Assembly (NCBI GenBank): GCA_023159155.1
Contig: JAJNNX010000011.1
Span: forward strand, 434,001 to 498,000
Direction: 5' to 3'
Source of the DNA: Ustulina deusta
Taxonomy: Eukaryota; Ascomycota; Sordariomycetes; Xylariales; Xylariaceae
DNA length: 64,000 nt
The translations under genes were made by a program, and so were the position numbers. How positions within the stretch are numbered: position 1 is the first letter of the stretch; each line of letters starts with the position of its first letter. The notes beneath the pieces were generated by a model. The model did not search any database. It was not told where the DNA came from and saw only the letters and a list, made by a program, of their open reading frames with translations. Positions 12,031 through 23,702 of the stretch are shown here, one piece after another.

Positions 12031-14276
12031 TATGAATTTTCTAAAGCTACGCTTTAGTATTCTACGACCCCTATCTATGCAAATAATCCTTCCTATGTTA
12101 TAAGACAATTTTGAAGAGACACGGTGCCACTGATAATGTGAAAAGTGTCATCGCAACAGAGAGCATGAAATGAGAACTTGACGCCGGCTAACTGTTACGT
12201 CCCTTTTTTTTTTCAATAGCAAATGATAGCCCAAGGCCATGGTATTTGCTATTGCAAGGATAGATTGCTAGAATAGCTGTATAACTGGGCTAGTATGGCA
12301 TTAGCCTAGTGTAATGGAGATTGTCATACAGAATAAAGTCTCGGGCCTAGCTATTCAGCCCTTGCTTAAGAATGAGGTATACAAAGGGAGAAGGGATAGC
12401 CGGCTTCGGCCTAGGCTAGGTTAAGTGCCTTGATGTATACATAGCCTTTGTATTTCCACTTTGTTCCTCGAAGGGTAAGTAACCTTTTGCACCCTAGACA
12501 ATTACTATTAGATCGACTAGTAAAGCTTCGTTATATTAGATGTTTATTACATGTGTTAAAAGAAACAAAGTGAGTAAGTTATACGCAGGGGTACTCACCT
12601 TGCCTTTATGCAAGGAGATAATAGACCGAACCTAGGTCTCCCTTAGTCACAACAAAACTTAAATTGTGACAGAAAAACAACACCGTTAATCTTCCAATAG
12701 GATCAACGGTAGTGTTGCGATACATATATAATAGCTGCAAACACGTCAAGCGCCCCTTTTGTTAGTAGTGTTGTCGTATCGTGCTCCAGTTCTGTTCTGT
12801 GACAGGTAGAAAGGCGCGCCGCTCCACATCAATTAAATCTAACTGCTTCAAACTAGATAAAAGAGTACTAATAGTAATTTACACGAGAGCCCTAGCTAGG
12901 TTAAGAGGTATTGGCTATATTGTAGACTTTCATCGTGAAATGAAGTGGATTGGTTGCAACTGTGGAAACATAACTACTTTGTGGCGATGAAGTCTAGTGT
13001 ATGGTCAATAATTACCATAGGTTCGGCTAGTCTCTCTTTACAGATAATCACTACATTCTCTTTTAGTTGGTTAACTGTGTATGATATTTTGATTATCTAG
13101 TTACCCAATTCAAAATTCCTGTAATTGTACCTAGAAGTATAAATTTAGCCTATCTCCTTATAACTATGAGGGCAAGGGTGAGTACCCTTTCATCTCAGCC
13201 TACTCACACCGCCCACTTCAATACACAGACTAATTGAATCTTTAATTCGATCGACTTGTTATACCTGACGTGTAGTGTGCGTACTTTCTGTGCTGGTTAT
13301 GGCATTGTCACATAGCGGAAGAAATTACATTCTCCGCCGCAAGCTGCGTTACAACCGGGCTAGCCTTGAGGAGACCGCGGAAATGGCTGCGTCCATACTT
13401 GGTCTTAGTCTACTGTTTAGGTTTGATATTGTCTAGGGTTTCATCATAAGTTGGGCATTTTGGATTGGGAGCCAAGGCTGCTGCTGTGGATACAAGATTA
13501 ACTTTAGAGCGTAATTGATGTGAAGAGGGTGGTCGTATGGGCAAAATTTAGCAGGATGTTGGGTTGTCATACATGGTGCAGAATGGAGTGTGGGAATATT
13601 GAAACCTATATTAGATATGTCTGCAAAGTGGAATAGTCTGCAAAATTTGCCCTTCTGCCTATACGCGTGGCCGAAGCTCCTCATCAGGGATGAGCATGCA
13701 TTAGGTGATGTGAACTATTCTTCCTTTGGTAGTGTTAACTATATCCATCTAATGTAGCTCAAATACTAACAGCCTGCGTGTCCAAGCCCCTGAGTTTGGA
13801 GCGAGATGTGAAGTATATATGCCTTCATCATACGATTCAAAATATTCGGACTCAGACTCTACTTCTTTATCTGAGTTGATTATACTGTATTGGAAAAGCT
13901 ACAAATAGATGCAATGAAGTGAAGTCACTCACAATATGGTAGTGCCTCCTGGATGGGCTTTTGTAGAGATAATATCATAATATATTTCACTTTCTCGTTG
14001 AGACCATAGCTAGTAACCCTATCTTTATCGTTGTCGTGAGCGAGCTGTAAGGCTCGTATGTTGGATATAATAGTTCACTTATAATAGTATTGCTATTCCC
14101 TTAAATATGATAGCTTTTGTAGATCGGAGCAAGTGATGAGAAGAGCTAATCGCCCCCCTGAACCACTCAGCCATTTCTAATTGAAAGAAGCTCGAGGCTT
14201 TCGCCTTTCCCCCAAGGGATAATGATTTGATAATGCAAGACTTCTTACTATCCATCTACGACGCAGCTGGCTCCTT
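12031..14276. other. Gene-poor, moderately AT-rich interval
   Basis: Apart from the MITE-like copies, I see no supported gene. ORFs such as minus 13684-13433 (84 codons) have no family-like motifs. The segment 12360-12460 contains an imperfect inverted repeat, ATACAAAGG ... CCTTTGTAT. A loose match of about 70 bp exists between 12730-12800 and 60180-60250, suggesting another old repeat. Confidence 0.35.
12560..13221. repeat. MITE family M, degenerate copies
   Basis: The right end GCCCACTTCAA at 13211-13221 is followed by TA and preceded by the reversed family signature at about 13130-13200. A candidate left end, TGAAGTGG, lies near 12940. A forward-orientation fragment of the signature (TACTCACCTTGCC ... 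AGACCGAACCTA) lies at about 12590-12640. Either these are two decayed copies or one longer element with ~90-bp inverted ends. Confidence 0.45.
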
Positions 14277-14600
14277 TCACATACTTGAGGAAAAGTCGAG
14301 ACCAGCATTCAATATGTATGTCTGAACAATGACATTCAACACATCATCTATCTCGAGCTCCTCTGCCGGATTCATCTGCCCCATTGCTGCAAGCCCTTTA
14401 TCTTTCTTGCAATACTTCTCGTCCCTGAAAGAAGGACTATTGACTTGACCCACCAACTCAATCAACTCTTCTAGCCTAGGTCTGTTCTCTGAATCGACAG
14501 CCAGACACAGCTGTATCAGCAATCGTAGATCTTCGTCTAGATAAGGATGAACACTTGTGTCAATCATATTTATCTGGCATCTAATGACGAAATCCCCCAC
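14277..14600 (-). pseudogene. Possible protein-kinase-like C-terminal fragment
   Basis: About 107 codons with no ATG at the 5' end and an upstream in-frame stop. The string DLRLLIQLCLAVDSENRPR followed by LEELIELV resembles kinase subdomain XI, where an Arg-Pro pair follows a Cys-Leu helix. No ATP-binding loop or catalytic HRD/DFG is found upstream on this strand, where the next 600 bases are GC-rich low-complexity sequence. Best read as a remnant; it could be an exon of an unrecognised gene. Confidence 0.3.
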
Positions 14601-16518
14601 ATGCTCGTATCACTACAATACATTAGCTTGATCAAGCCCTATCCACATTGATCGTGAGAGGGTCAAGTCAATGCTACTCACAACAGAGGAAGATCGACAA
14701 AAGCAGCCTATTAGGCAACAAGAATGGTCTCTCTAATCACCCCTGCCATCTCCGGAAAGCTAGCCTTGACAATGGACCGCCTAGACACCTGCCGAACATC
14801 GATCGACTTCACGACGCGCAGTAGCATTCCACTAGTAGCTACAGTCGCCTTCTCGACCGCGAACCTGAACTCATCGATAAACGATCCCCTCGCGCACTGC
14901 AGCCAGTCCTGCCATACCGCACCGCCTTCCACTCTCGAATCCCGGAACGGAGCGCCTCCGGGCCGCCGGGCGCAGTCGCGCATCCGCCAAACAGACTAAA
15001 TAAGCCTCTGCCGCCTCTCCCATCTCTCCCAAATATGCCCCCACGCCCACGCCCACCTTTATTACTGCCACGCCCCTCCTCCCCCGAAGATGACCAGTCC
15101 GACCAAGCTGCCGGGCTGACGAATGGATTCATCCAGGGCGACGTGCCAAAGGAATCAGGACCTGCCTCCATCACAACCTCTACCGCCAGGGGGCGTTCCC
15201 CTTCCCCCCCCTTCCCCCCCTCCTTCGTCCTGGTGGGGAGGGTGTGGATGCGCCTCTGCCTCCTCGGTCCCTGCGCGGTGGGGTGCTGAAGGGGTTGCTC
15301 TTGCCTTGTTTGGCGGTGCCAGGGTGGATTATCCTCAATTATTTGCCGTGGATTCGACGCGGGGCCGGCTTTTGACAGCGGCTAATTATTCGCCGGCATT
15401 TGGCGTAGGATTATTCAACGTCAAGCATGTGAGATTTGAGCCGAAAGAGGAAGCTGCGGCCAGCGAGCCGACTTCATTATCTTTGCGAGGCAGAAAGGGT
15501 CACAGGAGCCGTTTGGGCCTTTGTTGATGGACTGAAAGCACCCAGAATCCTAAACAATCGAGGTCCCTACCAATGAGGGCAACGTGATATCGGCGCAACG
15601 ATGATCAATTATGGGGATATGTTCACGCCGGGGATGCAACCGCTGGAATACTTGGACGGGTGCTGGCTCGCATCTCGTAGGCAGTCTCATTTACCCCAAT
15701 TCAACTTTACTTTCTAGTGTAATCAGGTTTTCGCCGTTGCCCGAGCTAATATCATTGGCTTCACAGTTAACGAAAATGTATCATTGACGTATGAGACGGT
15801 ATCAATCACATGGAGTAGGTCCCTGCGTGGACCCTCTCTGGGTAATTGACTGGCAAGGAAGCCTCCAAGGAACCACATGCTGTAGCAGAAATCAATTGGG
15901 TTGTTTCTCTTCTATTTCCTTTATTGGTATTTTCACGGGGCACAGCCTAAGAGATTTCACTAGCAGCGCTCAGCTGTCACGACGCTGTCACGACGCTGTC
16001 ACGACGACGTCACCGGCTTTGCGTTCAACAGGGTCAGCTTTGATCTCGATCTTCAGGGAACACTTTGATAGGCTTAGCTAGTTTTAAATCGCCCCCGTCT
16101 AGAATTCATCAACTGAGCGTTTCATTTCTCAAGCTTCTATCATCTACACGTATTGTTGACCGGGGTCTCTCTTTGTATCGTAGCATCAGGTAACGTTGTA
16201 ATACAGTAAGCTCCTATGAGGTAGACCCTGTCCCGAGGCTCGCCCACCTCTCCAGAAAACGACCTCACCACCGTCCCACCCGATGTTGATATCCCGGTTT
16301 ATTGAAACCGATCCATCCATAAACTTGGTACATATAGCTCTCGACGGCATAATGAGGAACGCTCCTCACGCCTGGAGCCAATCAATCGATCAACCAGTCT
16401 GCAATCTTTTCCTCAGTCGACGTTGACACGAAGCATAGTTCCATTGGCCTCTGACTTGAGTCTTCCTGAGCAGCCGCAACATCTAATTATAGACCAATCC
16501 AGGTCGCATCGGTTAGAA
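14601..16518. other. GC-rich low-complexity block and unassigned sequence
   Basis: 14900-15250 is Gly/Arg- or Pro-rich in several frames on both strands, including C- and G-homopolymer runs near 15200. It may be the remains of a coding region, but no frame is convincing. 15250-15530 plus has a fairly protein-like frame, again without a recognised domain. The rest, up to the end of the aldo-keto reductase gene, shows nothing I can support. Confidence 0.35.
15973..16005. repeat. Three tandem 11-bp units
   Basis: Three exact copies of GCTGTCACGAC in a row. Confidence 0.85.
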
Positions 16519-17898
16519 TCAAGAGTGACCCTGAATAGTTCTGGGGCGATATAATGCCTCCAAGTATTCCTCTTCCTCGTCTGAGAGTACTTTGCCCCGG
16601 GCCGATAGTGCCTCGAAGATACGCTCTTCGGAGCTGAAACCGAGAATGGGGGCAGTCACTCGGCGGTTTAGCCAAGCTAGACTTACGTGACTCATCGGCC
16701 ACTCTCGTCTCAACGCGATTTCGTTAACTCGCATGATAATGTTATCTGGAGTATCATCGTCACCTGTGTCATACATTGATCCGAGTTTGCCCGTCTCGGC
16801 GCGCCTCGAGGATGTGCTCGACGCTGCTGGATCCCGGGACAATCTACCCGAAGCCAACGGAGCCCACTGCCAAACAGAAGCCATTCATTAGTATGGGTGT
16901 CTCGAGTTCTCAATAATAATAAAAGGGGGCGATCAGGGTGGAAATACCGGTGTGAGGCCGACACCTGTCAGCTTACAGTATGGATTCATTTCACGCTCTT
17001 CCTCGCGATATATCAGGTTGTAATGATTTTGCATAGAGATAAACTTTGTCCAACCGTGTTTCTCGGCGATATGCTGCATCATAGCAAATTGATACGTCCA
17101 CATGGAGCTGGCGCCGATGTAACGGACCATGCCAGCCCTCACTAAATCGTCTAATGCCCGCATCGTTTCTTCCGGCGAAACAGTCGGGTCGAAGCGATGT
17201 ATTTGGAGAACGTCGATGTAACTAGTATTCAGACGCTCCAAGGACCCCTCGACAGCATTAAAAATAGCTTTCCGTGAAAGGCCTGGTCTGAGATTAAGCA
17301 GGGGGGATTTGTTCGTGGGGAGGAAGCCATTCTTCTATGTACGTACCCCATTGGTTTACATAGTCCTTGCTCCGATCTGCCGCTTCGTGGTGCATTGTCA
17401 CTGTAGAATCATGCTTGTAGTTCTCAGGATCGCACAAGACACGGAAACACTTCGTCATAATGACCACCTTTTGGCGAGGGATCTTGTACTTCTGCAAAGC
17501 TTTTCCCATGATCCTTTCGGATTCGCCATTGGAGTAGACGTTTGCTGTGTCCCACTGCGACGACGTCAGCTTATCATGCACAAAGAAGGAATGGAGGTGT
17601 TGAGGTCATCTTACCGTGTTTATCCCATTGTCATAAGCTGTTTTCAGAATCCCAAGTGCCTGGCGAAGATGAGTAAGAGTTCGCGATGACGACTGATCAC
17701 TCATTACCTACGTACCTTATCCTCATCCAAAACCCAGGGGAGCCAGCGCGAGCTGCCCAGGCTCAGACCGCCCAGAATTGGATTTGAAACCCTCAACCCG
17801 GAGTTCCCAAGTCTGCGATATTCCGCTTTGGACAGCGCAATAGACTCGCGTAGAGATCCAGGCACTTTGGCCAGATTCTCGAGCACGACCCTTCCCAT
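16519..17898 (-). CDS. Aldo-keto reductase (NADPH-dependent)
   Basis: Five exons: 17898-17716, 17659-17615, 17554-17347, 17282-16948 and 16866-16519, all in phase, giving 372 residues. The core is [47 protein letters not shown], then DVLQIHRFD and [12 protein letters not shown]. The AKR catalytic tetrad is complete: Asp and Tyr in DTANVY, Lys in MTKC, His in QIHR. The family reduces aldehydes or ketones with NADPH in the cytosol. It resembles the fungal subgroup that includes versiconal hemiacetal acetate reductase and yeast aryl-alcohol-type AKRs. It sits 1.9 kb from the NRPS on the same strand and is a plausible tailoring enzyme. Cluster membership is inferred from position only. Confidence 0.9.
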
Positions 17899-19763
17899 GC
17901 TAGGTTAGGCGAAGAGATGAGTGAGTCGACGTTGAAAATATCCTGTAGGCACTAATGAGTATGACGGAGCAGCAAGTAGTTCACTGATTGTCGTCCTTTA
18001 AAATGTATATCGCACGCTGTCGTCTCTTACTAATACGCAACGACTCGTGAAAAAATCAAATCAGGATTGGTAGATACTAACCATGAAATTAGTCGCCAAA
18101 ACTTGACTAGGCAGGTCGCGACCTGCATTCTTGCCGTTAGATGCAAGATCGAGCGCAGTAGTCTAATAAACATCATGTTGGCTTGATCACATTAGTTACT
18201 ATACCTACGTTGATAACCCAAATTGATACGTTCAAGTCCGTCGTCGTGTTTCCGACCGTCAGCAAGCCCACTCTTATGACTGCAAGAGGTAAGCGGACAC
18301 TCCCTACCGCGCTATGACCTTGGGTCGGGGATCTGTTCAGGGATTACGCGCATACGGAGCGCACTGTGACAGCAAGTATCTCTGGAATACCCTGCCGGAT
18401 CCGGAAGATTGACTAAGTTAATACCTAGCTTATACGCTAGTGTCGGTCGTCGCCACAGTCCCGGGAGCTGGAAGATCGGCTAACTAGTGTAACAGCCTGG
18501 TTTAGTCTCGCGGTCTTTTTTTCCGTAGGATTTTAGCGAAAGTGTGCTTAGAGGCTTGTTTTATTGACACACGAATGGAGTCGATAGAGTGAATGTGGCT
18601 GGAGGCAGTTATCTAGCTCCCTCGTGGCGATGCAAGCCTATTACCGGTATGTCGTGTAGCCAACACTAGTCAATCTGGCTAGGGCTCTTTTTGTCTAGTT
18701 TCACCGGTGAATTCAAATACGTTTTATTACGATCAGAGAGTCCCCAAATGATTAATTTAGTGTAAGTTATTGTCCTATGGAAATGTAGGTTCGGCCTATC
18801 GCCTTGTGTAAAGGCGAGGTGAGTGCCCCTATATTGAGCCTACTTATATTGTCCACTTCGATACTAGTCCCGAAGGATATGGGGGTTGAGTTGAGAGGAT
18901 CAATAAGTTGCATTTCCCCCACAAAAGCTGTCAAGGGTCTCTTCTGGGAAGACCCGGAGGAAGGGTCATTAGGACATTTCTAACATAACCTTTCTTAGAC
19001 CCAATTTTTAGATCAGGTTTTCCGAATTGGGTAATTATAACCTTGCAGATATCAAACTTGGGTGTCCAGCTGGGTTTTAGTTGTCTACACTATTACTACT
19101 ATTGCCAAGGAAGCTCTCGTTTTTAAGGCTTACGGTTTTCAAGGCCTGAAGTATGTCAGTTTTACCACAGCCCACAAGCCGTGACAACGTACGATTTGGT
19201 AGCAGGGAAGAATTCCTTTTCTTCTCCAAAAAGGGTGATGTCGGAAATTCCCCAAGGCCCACCGTCGACCCGTGGCTCACGGCCAAGGACAGCTATCTGC
19301 ACTAGTCAAAGGCATCACCGTCGCACGATAGTCAGGTGTGTGATAGGTAACTACTTACACTAAGAGGGTACGTAATTAAGTCCGAGCCTCGTTCTCCCTC
19401 TATCACAATAGCCTCTGTTCTTCATGTACACTTTCAATACTATCACTCAACTGGATTAGTGTGAACAACAACTCCAGTCCGTGACAAATACTTTCCCTGT
19501 ACTCGGCGTCGTAGTCTGCTTATGAAGGTATTGACAGAGACAGGTTATGAGGAGCACGATGTGATCAGAGATCATTGTGGTCTACATGGCGCGCAATCAT
19601 ATTTCATGTAACTGGGAATTCCTTTGTGGTATATGAGACGTGTGTTTCTTGCATAACTAATCCCTATATAATTATAATCGCAAGCCACCAAGGGGAAACC
19701 TATGCGAAGGCTACAGTTCCATCTCAATGTCCGTGAAAAAGTAATACCAAATAGCAACAGGCA
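17899..19763. other. Intergenic between AKR and NRPS
   Basis: The AKR promoter lies at the left. No gene was recognised. One end of MITE family M is at about 18781-18868. The short minus ORF 19286-19077 contains GCGKTD but no P-loop context or further ATPase motifs, so it is not called. Confidence 0.4.
18781..18868. repeat. MITE family M, end fragment
   Basis: The reversed family signature (TGTAGGTTCGGCCTATC, then GAGGTGAGTGCCCC) is followed by the terminal motif GTCCACTTCGA and TA. I found no matching left end 300 bp upstream, so it is a partial copy. Confidence 0.55.
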
Positions 19764-22700
19764 TCAAAACACTAGGCCCACTTCACCCATCAATGACGAT
19801 AAAGACATGTCCATGCTGGTACTCATCTTCTCGGTGAAATGTGCAAGCTTGTCGACAAGGGTTTGGGCTGTTTCTTGTGTCACCATATGCGTGTTACCAA
19901 AAAGTTCAACGCCGATGCTGTCGCCTTTCGAGACTGAGACAATGAAAAGAAATGGCGGCATGAGTGGAATTGCCATGGTTTTTATATATGAAACACCCAT
20001 TGGGGTTTGAATCTCGGGCTCGGCCTCGATGTCTCGGTGGTGGAGGATAGAGTCGAAGCTCTGTTCAGATGGCCAGTCAGTGCAGCACTTCATGATATCC
20101 CTGTAATCAAGTGTATCTGCATCGCTCATCTTGAGCAACTGTTCTTGGTTGGCGTGTAGCAACTCGGCCACCGTTGTAAACGATGATAAGTTGACCCGTT
20201 CAGGCACAATATTGAGACAGCATCCCACAATTTTCTCGACCTGTGGAATTTCGGCGTTACGGCCGGCAATCACTTGGCCAAATGTGATGTCCGTCGTACC
20301 AGTCAACACCGATAGGAGAACAGCCCAAGCGGTCCGGACAAGTGTTGCGGAAGTAATCTTCTTGGGACGCGATGGTAGGCGCGCCTCAGCCCGCGTCACA
20401 ACGAGACTAGCTTCAGACGCGAGAATCTCGGCAGGTGGGAGGGTATGAGGCACGACTTGAGTGAGCCGAGAGCCTTTTAGCACCTGGCTCCAGTACGCAA
20501 TCGCTCGAGGGCGTTGGCGGGAGGCATAAGACAGGAAGGTCGGGAAAGCCGGCTGAGTTGGAGGTTCTTTCCCCTCGTAGTCATCGAAAACCGATCCAAA
20601 AATTAGTGGCATGCTGAAGGCGTCATATTGGGCGTGAGACGCTCGAAGAATCAATTTCATCCCTCCGTTCTCTTGTTTGAGTAGGAACCACGCGGCAGTG
20701 GGCTGAGTGGGCAAAAGAGTCTTCGTGTCCGCGAGGACAAAGTTCAGGCAGAACTCCGCCATATCTCCCGAGAAATGGATTGTGCGAAACGGTTGGTCGA
20801 TCTGATGTAGGAAAACTTGCCAATACTTTCCCTGAAGGCGTAGCCAGCATGCGCGCAGTACGGAGAAACTTTGGAAGGTCCTTTTACACCCGTTTTCTAA
20901 TTTGGATAGATCGAGTTCAGGATCCAGATCAAGAGCGAAATACTCGGTCAATATTCCTGTGGCTTGAGTAGCAGTTACAAGAAGGTCTTGCACGCCTGTC
21001 AGAGGGTAAATGGCTTCGATATCCTTGCGTTGAAGTCCCGTATCTTTCAAATCAATGTCTTCAAGAACGGACATCGAAGAAGGCTCATTGAGAAACTCCT
21101 CCTGGTGTTGTTGGGGGGCTGAATCGGCGCGCAGCGATTCCTGATGGGCCAACCCCGCAATCGTGTCGCTCCAAAATATGTCGGCCATGGTCAAGTGCAT
21201 GCCAGACCTCCGAGTTTCTGCTACAACTTTCATGGCGGTAATAGAGTCGCCACCGAGTTGAAAGAAGCTGGTGTCGAGGCCAATGGCACTCTGCTCTGTT
21301 TTCAGCACTCTTGACCATATCTGCTGTAATTGCTTTTCAGTCTCTGTTGATGGCTGGGCCAGTTGTTTCCCCGCCGCTGAACGTGACTTTTCTAATTCCT
21401 GTGTGGCCATTGTCGAACCTATTTCTCGTAACCGCTTCCGATCCAACTTTCCAGAGATTGTAAGTGGAAAGGCAGGGATCGGCAGAAATACCGAAGGAAC
21501 CATGTAATGCGGAAGGATACCTTCTAGTCGATTGCGAATAGTCTGTACAACATTCCCTGATGACCCATTGCAGATCCCGCCGTCTCTGATCGTCGAGTCT
21601 TCGGTAGATGCTATCACCATGAAGCAAATCAGTGTTGGACGTGAACCACCAACAACCGCGATGTCCACTGCAACTTCCTTTAATTCTGGAGAGGCCAATC
21701 TTGCTTGGTGTTCGATCTCGCCGAGTTCAACACGCTGGCCTCGTATCTTGACTTGTGTATCCTTTCGTCCTTGGAGCTCAAGGGTTCCGTCACTTCTATA
21801 GACTGCTATGTCACCCGTTCGATAAAATCGCGAGGAGGCGGCCGGAGTCCCGAAGGCCTCTCGCCAGACGGGTGCGCCAATAAAGGCTTGAGATGACTTC
21901 TCTGGATTGCCGATGTATTCTCGGCCTATCACTGGCCCTTCAAACACAACCTCACCAGGAGCGCCTATTGGCACAAGCCGATTAATATCCGCGGGGTGAG
22001 TCAGCCAGCATCTAGCGGTAGTAGGCTTCCCGACGCTGCTAACTGTAGATGATACATTCAGTTCCGCGGACGTGACAACGGCAGCCGTTTCCGCGCTGCC
22101 ATACGTCTGCCGCAATTGAACCTTAGGCGCCCATTCTTTGATCTGGGAGTTTCGAATAGGCTCACCACCGACACATAACGTGCGCAGGGATGGGACATCC
22201 TCTGGGTGGAGGAGAGCTAGCACCGTTGATGTCAAGAAGGCCCAGTTGGCATTCAGTTTGCCGATAGCTTGAGCCAAGGCAGTGGTGCGGTCCTCGTCAG
22301 ATGGGATGCAGACACAACCCCCATACATCAGTGTCATAATCGTCTCCATAATGGCTCCAGCAAAGTTGTAAGAGCCGAATTGCAAAGCGCGTGTGCCCGA
22401 GCTCATGCCTAGAATATTGCCGTGCCCGAAGGCAGCTGAACAATACGACTGGTGCTCAACCACACACCCTTTCGGTTCTCCAGTGCTGCCTGATGTGAAG
22501 ATAATGTAGGCAGCATTGCGTGGATTCACGTTTGTAATGTCTGGTAGAATTTCTCGGTTATTGGATACCGGAGATTCAGCCGTTTGTTTACAAAGTACTA
22601 TAGTTTGACGTGTGAAGGGAGAAATCAGAGACTCGCAAGAAACAGACGTTATGGAAATTGCTGCATTAACCTGCCGGCATATATTCTGAATGCGAGCTGT

Positions 22701-23702
22701 GGGCAGACTTGAGTCAAGCAGAATAAATGCTCCACCAGCTTTGAGTACCGAAAGCATCGCGACGACAGTCCACTTTGACTTCTCGAAGCACAGTGGCACA
22801 ACTCCCTCAGGGCCGAGGCCTGCCTCAACGAGACGATGCGCAACATTTGTGGAAAGGTTTTCCAACTCCTGGTATGTCATTTCCCCATCCCAAGCACATA
22901 CCGCCGGCGCCTCTGGTCTAGCTGATACGTGATCCTTGATAACATCGTGGATACGCTTCTCAGCGACGGGCGGGACAATACTGTTCCATTCTTGGATCAT
23001 GCTCAATTCCAGTGGCGGAACCATCTCGACATCCGCCACTGCCGCTCCAGGTTTTGCACGATCAAGTTGCTGCATGACGTGTCCGAGTCGATACAGAAGC
23101 TTATAGGCAAGCTGTGGCTCAATCATTCTAGGATCTAGTGACGCCGAGGCGTCTAGCTGAGTACCGTTCAGCTGAAATTGGATGGCGAGACCGTACGTGG
23201 CAAACTGTCGTAGCTGACTGCTATTGTCCGTTGGGACAGCAACATCAAGTACGGTCTGGAACAAGCAGGCTTCCCGACAGTCAGATGATACTTTGGCTAT
23301 TCCGTCCAGTCCCATTGGTGCGAAAGAGGTCATCTCAGTTGCTTGCTGTTGTACCGCCTTCAGGTATTTTTCGATGCCTTGATCACCTTGCAATCGGATG
23401 CGAAAGGGAATGGGTTCATGTCCTTCAGGTACTGTGACTCCGAAAATCACATCTTCCGAATCCGTCATGCAGCCAGTAATCAACGCCCATGCTGCACGAA
23501 TGAGCGTGGATGTGGTGATAAGCCCCGAGCGCCGCTCAAGATCATGAAGCCGGTATTGCACTACCTGAGTTGCTCGCGGGTGGTCTATGAATGACGGGAG
23601 GGAAGGGTATGGTGTATGCTCGCAGCCGGCTAAGGCCTCTCGCCAATATTCATCTGGCGAAGGCATTTCCGAGGAGGGCCCTTCAACAAGCTTGACTACC
23701 AT
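19764..23702 (-). CDS. Single-module NRPS: partial C - A - T - C
   Basis: One exon, 1312 aa, ATG at 23702. Residues 1-225 look like the C-terminal half of a condensation domain (no HHxxxDG). The A domain (about 245-775) has FTSGSTGEPKGC near 404, the A4 region FGSYNFAGAIMET near 444, and YGSAETA and YRTGDIA downstream. The carrier protein has LGGDSITAMK, with its Ser near 818. The C domain (about 890-1300) has SHAQYDAFSM near 1024, an HxxxD catalytic motif in the variant form. There is no thioesterase, reductase or epimerase. By alignment to GrsA by eye, the A-domain pocket reads A-G-M-F-C-G-T-A-V-K, so the usual first Asp is Ala and a free alpha-amine is probably not bound. An aryl acid such as anthranilate, or a hydroxy/keto acid, is possible. 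It shares a 1.3-kb promoter with the PKS. Confidence 0.92.
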   Translation of the reverse strand: MVVKLVEGPSSEMPSPDEYWREALAGCEHTPYPSLPSFIDHPRATQVVQYRLHDLERRSGLITTSTLIRAAWALITGCMTDSEDVIFGVTVPEGHEPIPFRIRLQGDQGIEKYLKAVQQQATEMTSFAPMGLDGIAKVSSDCREACLFQTVLDVAVPTDNSSQLRQFATYGLAIQFQLNGTQLDASASLDPRMIEPQLAYKLLYRLGHVMQQLDRAKPGAAVADVEMVPPLELSMIQEWNSIVPPVAEKRIHDVIKDHVSARPEAPAVCAWDGEMTYQELENLSTNVAHRLVEAGLGPEGVVPLCFEKSKWTVVAMLSVLKAGGAFILLDSSLPTARIQNICRQVNAAISITSVSCESLISPFTRQTIVLCKQTAESPVSNNREILPDITNVNPRNAAYIIFTSGSTGEPKGCVVEHQSYCSAAFGHGNILGMSSGTRALQFGSYNFAGAIMETIMTLMYGGCVCIPSDEDRTTALAQAIGKLNANWAFLTSTVLALLHPEDVPSLRTLCVGGEPIRNSQIKEWAPKVQLRQTYGSAETAAVVTSAELNVSSTVSSVGKPTTARCWLTHPADINRLVPIGAPGEVVFEGPVIGREYIGNPEKSSQAFIGAPVWREAFGTPAASSRFYRTGDIAVYRSDGTLELQGRKDTQVKIRGQRVELGEIEHQARLASPELKEVAVDIAVVGGSRPTLICFMVIASTEDSTIRDGGICNGSSGNVVQTIRNRLEGILPHYMVPSVFLPIPAFPLTISGKLDRKRLREIGSTMATQELEKSRSAAGKQLAQPSTETEKQLQQIWSRVLKTEQSAIGLDTSFFQLGGDSITAMKVVAETRRSGMHLTMADIFWSDTIAGLAHQESLRADSAPQQHQEEFLNEPSSMSVLEDIDLKDTGLQRKDIEAIYPLTGVQDLLVTATQATGILTEYFALDLDPELDLSKLENGCKRTFQSFSVLRACWLRLQGKYWQVFLHQIDQPFRTIHFSGDMAEFCLNFVLADTKTLLPTQPTAAWFLLKQENGGMKLILRASHAQYDAFSMPLIFGSVFDDYEGKEPPTQPAFPTFLSYASRQRPRAIAYWSQVLKGSRLTQVVPHTLPPAEILASEASLVVTRAEARLPSRPKKITSATLVRTAWAVLLSVLTGTTDITFGQVIAGRNAEIPQVEKIVGCCLNIVPERVNLSSFTTVAELLHANQEQLLKMSDADTLDYRDIMKCCTDWPSEQSFDSILHHRDIEAEPEIQTPMGVSYIKTMAIPLMPPFLFIVSVSKGDSIGVELFGNTHMVTQETAQTLVDKLAHFTEKMSTSMDMSLSSLMGEVGLVF

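Noticed and set aside
14711..15527. Overlapping ORFs on both strands in GC-rich sequence
   Set aside because: Gly/Arg/Pro-rich low complexity in several frames at once; no domain and no splice-supported model.
19077..19286. Short minus ORF with GCGKTD, resembling a P-loop
   Set aside because: Lacks the GxxxxGK[ST] spacing and any neighbouring ATPase motif.
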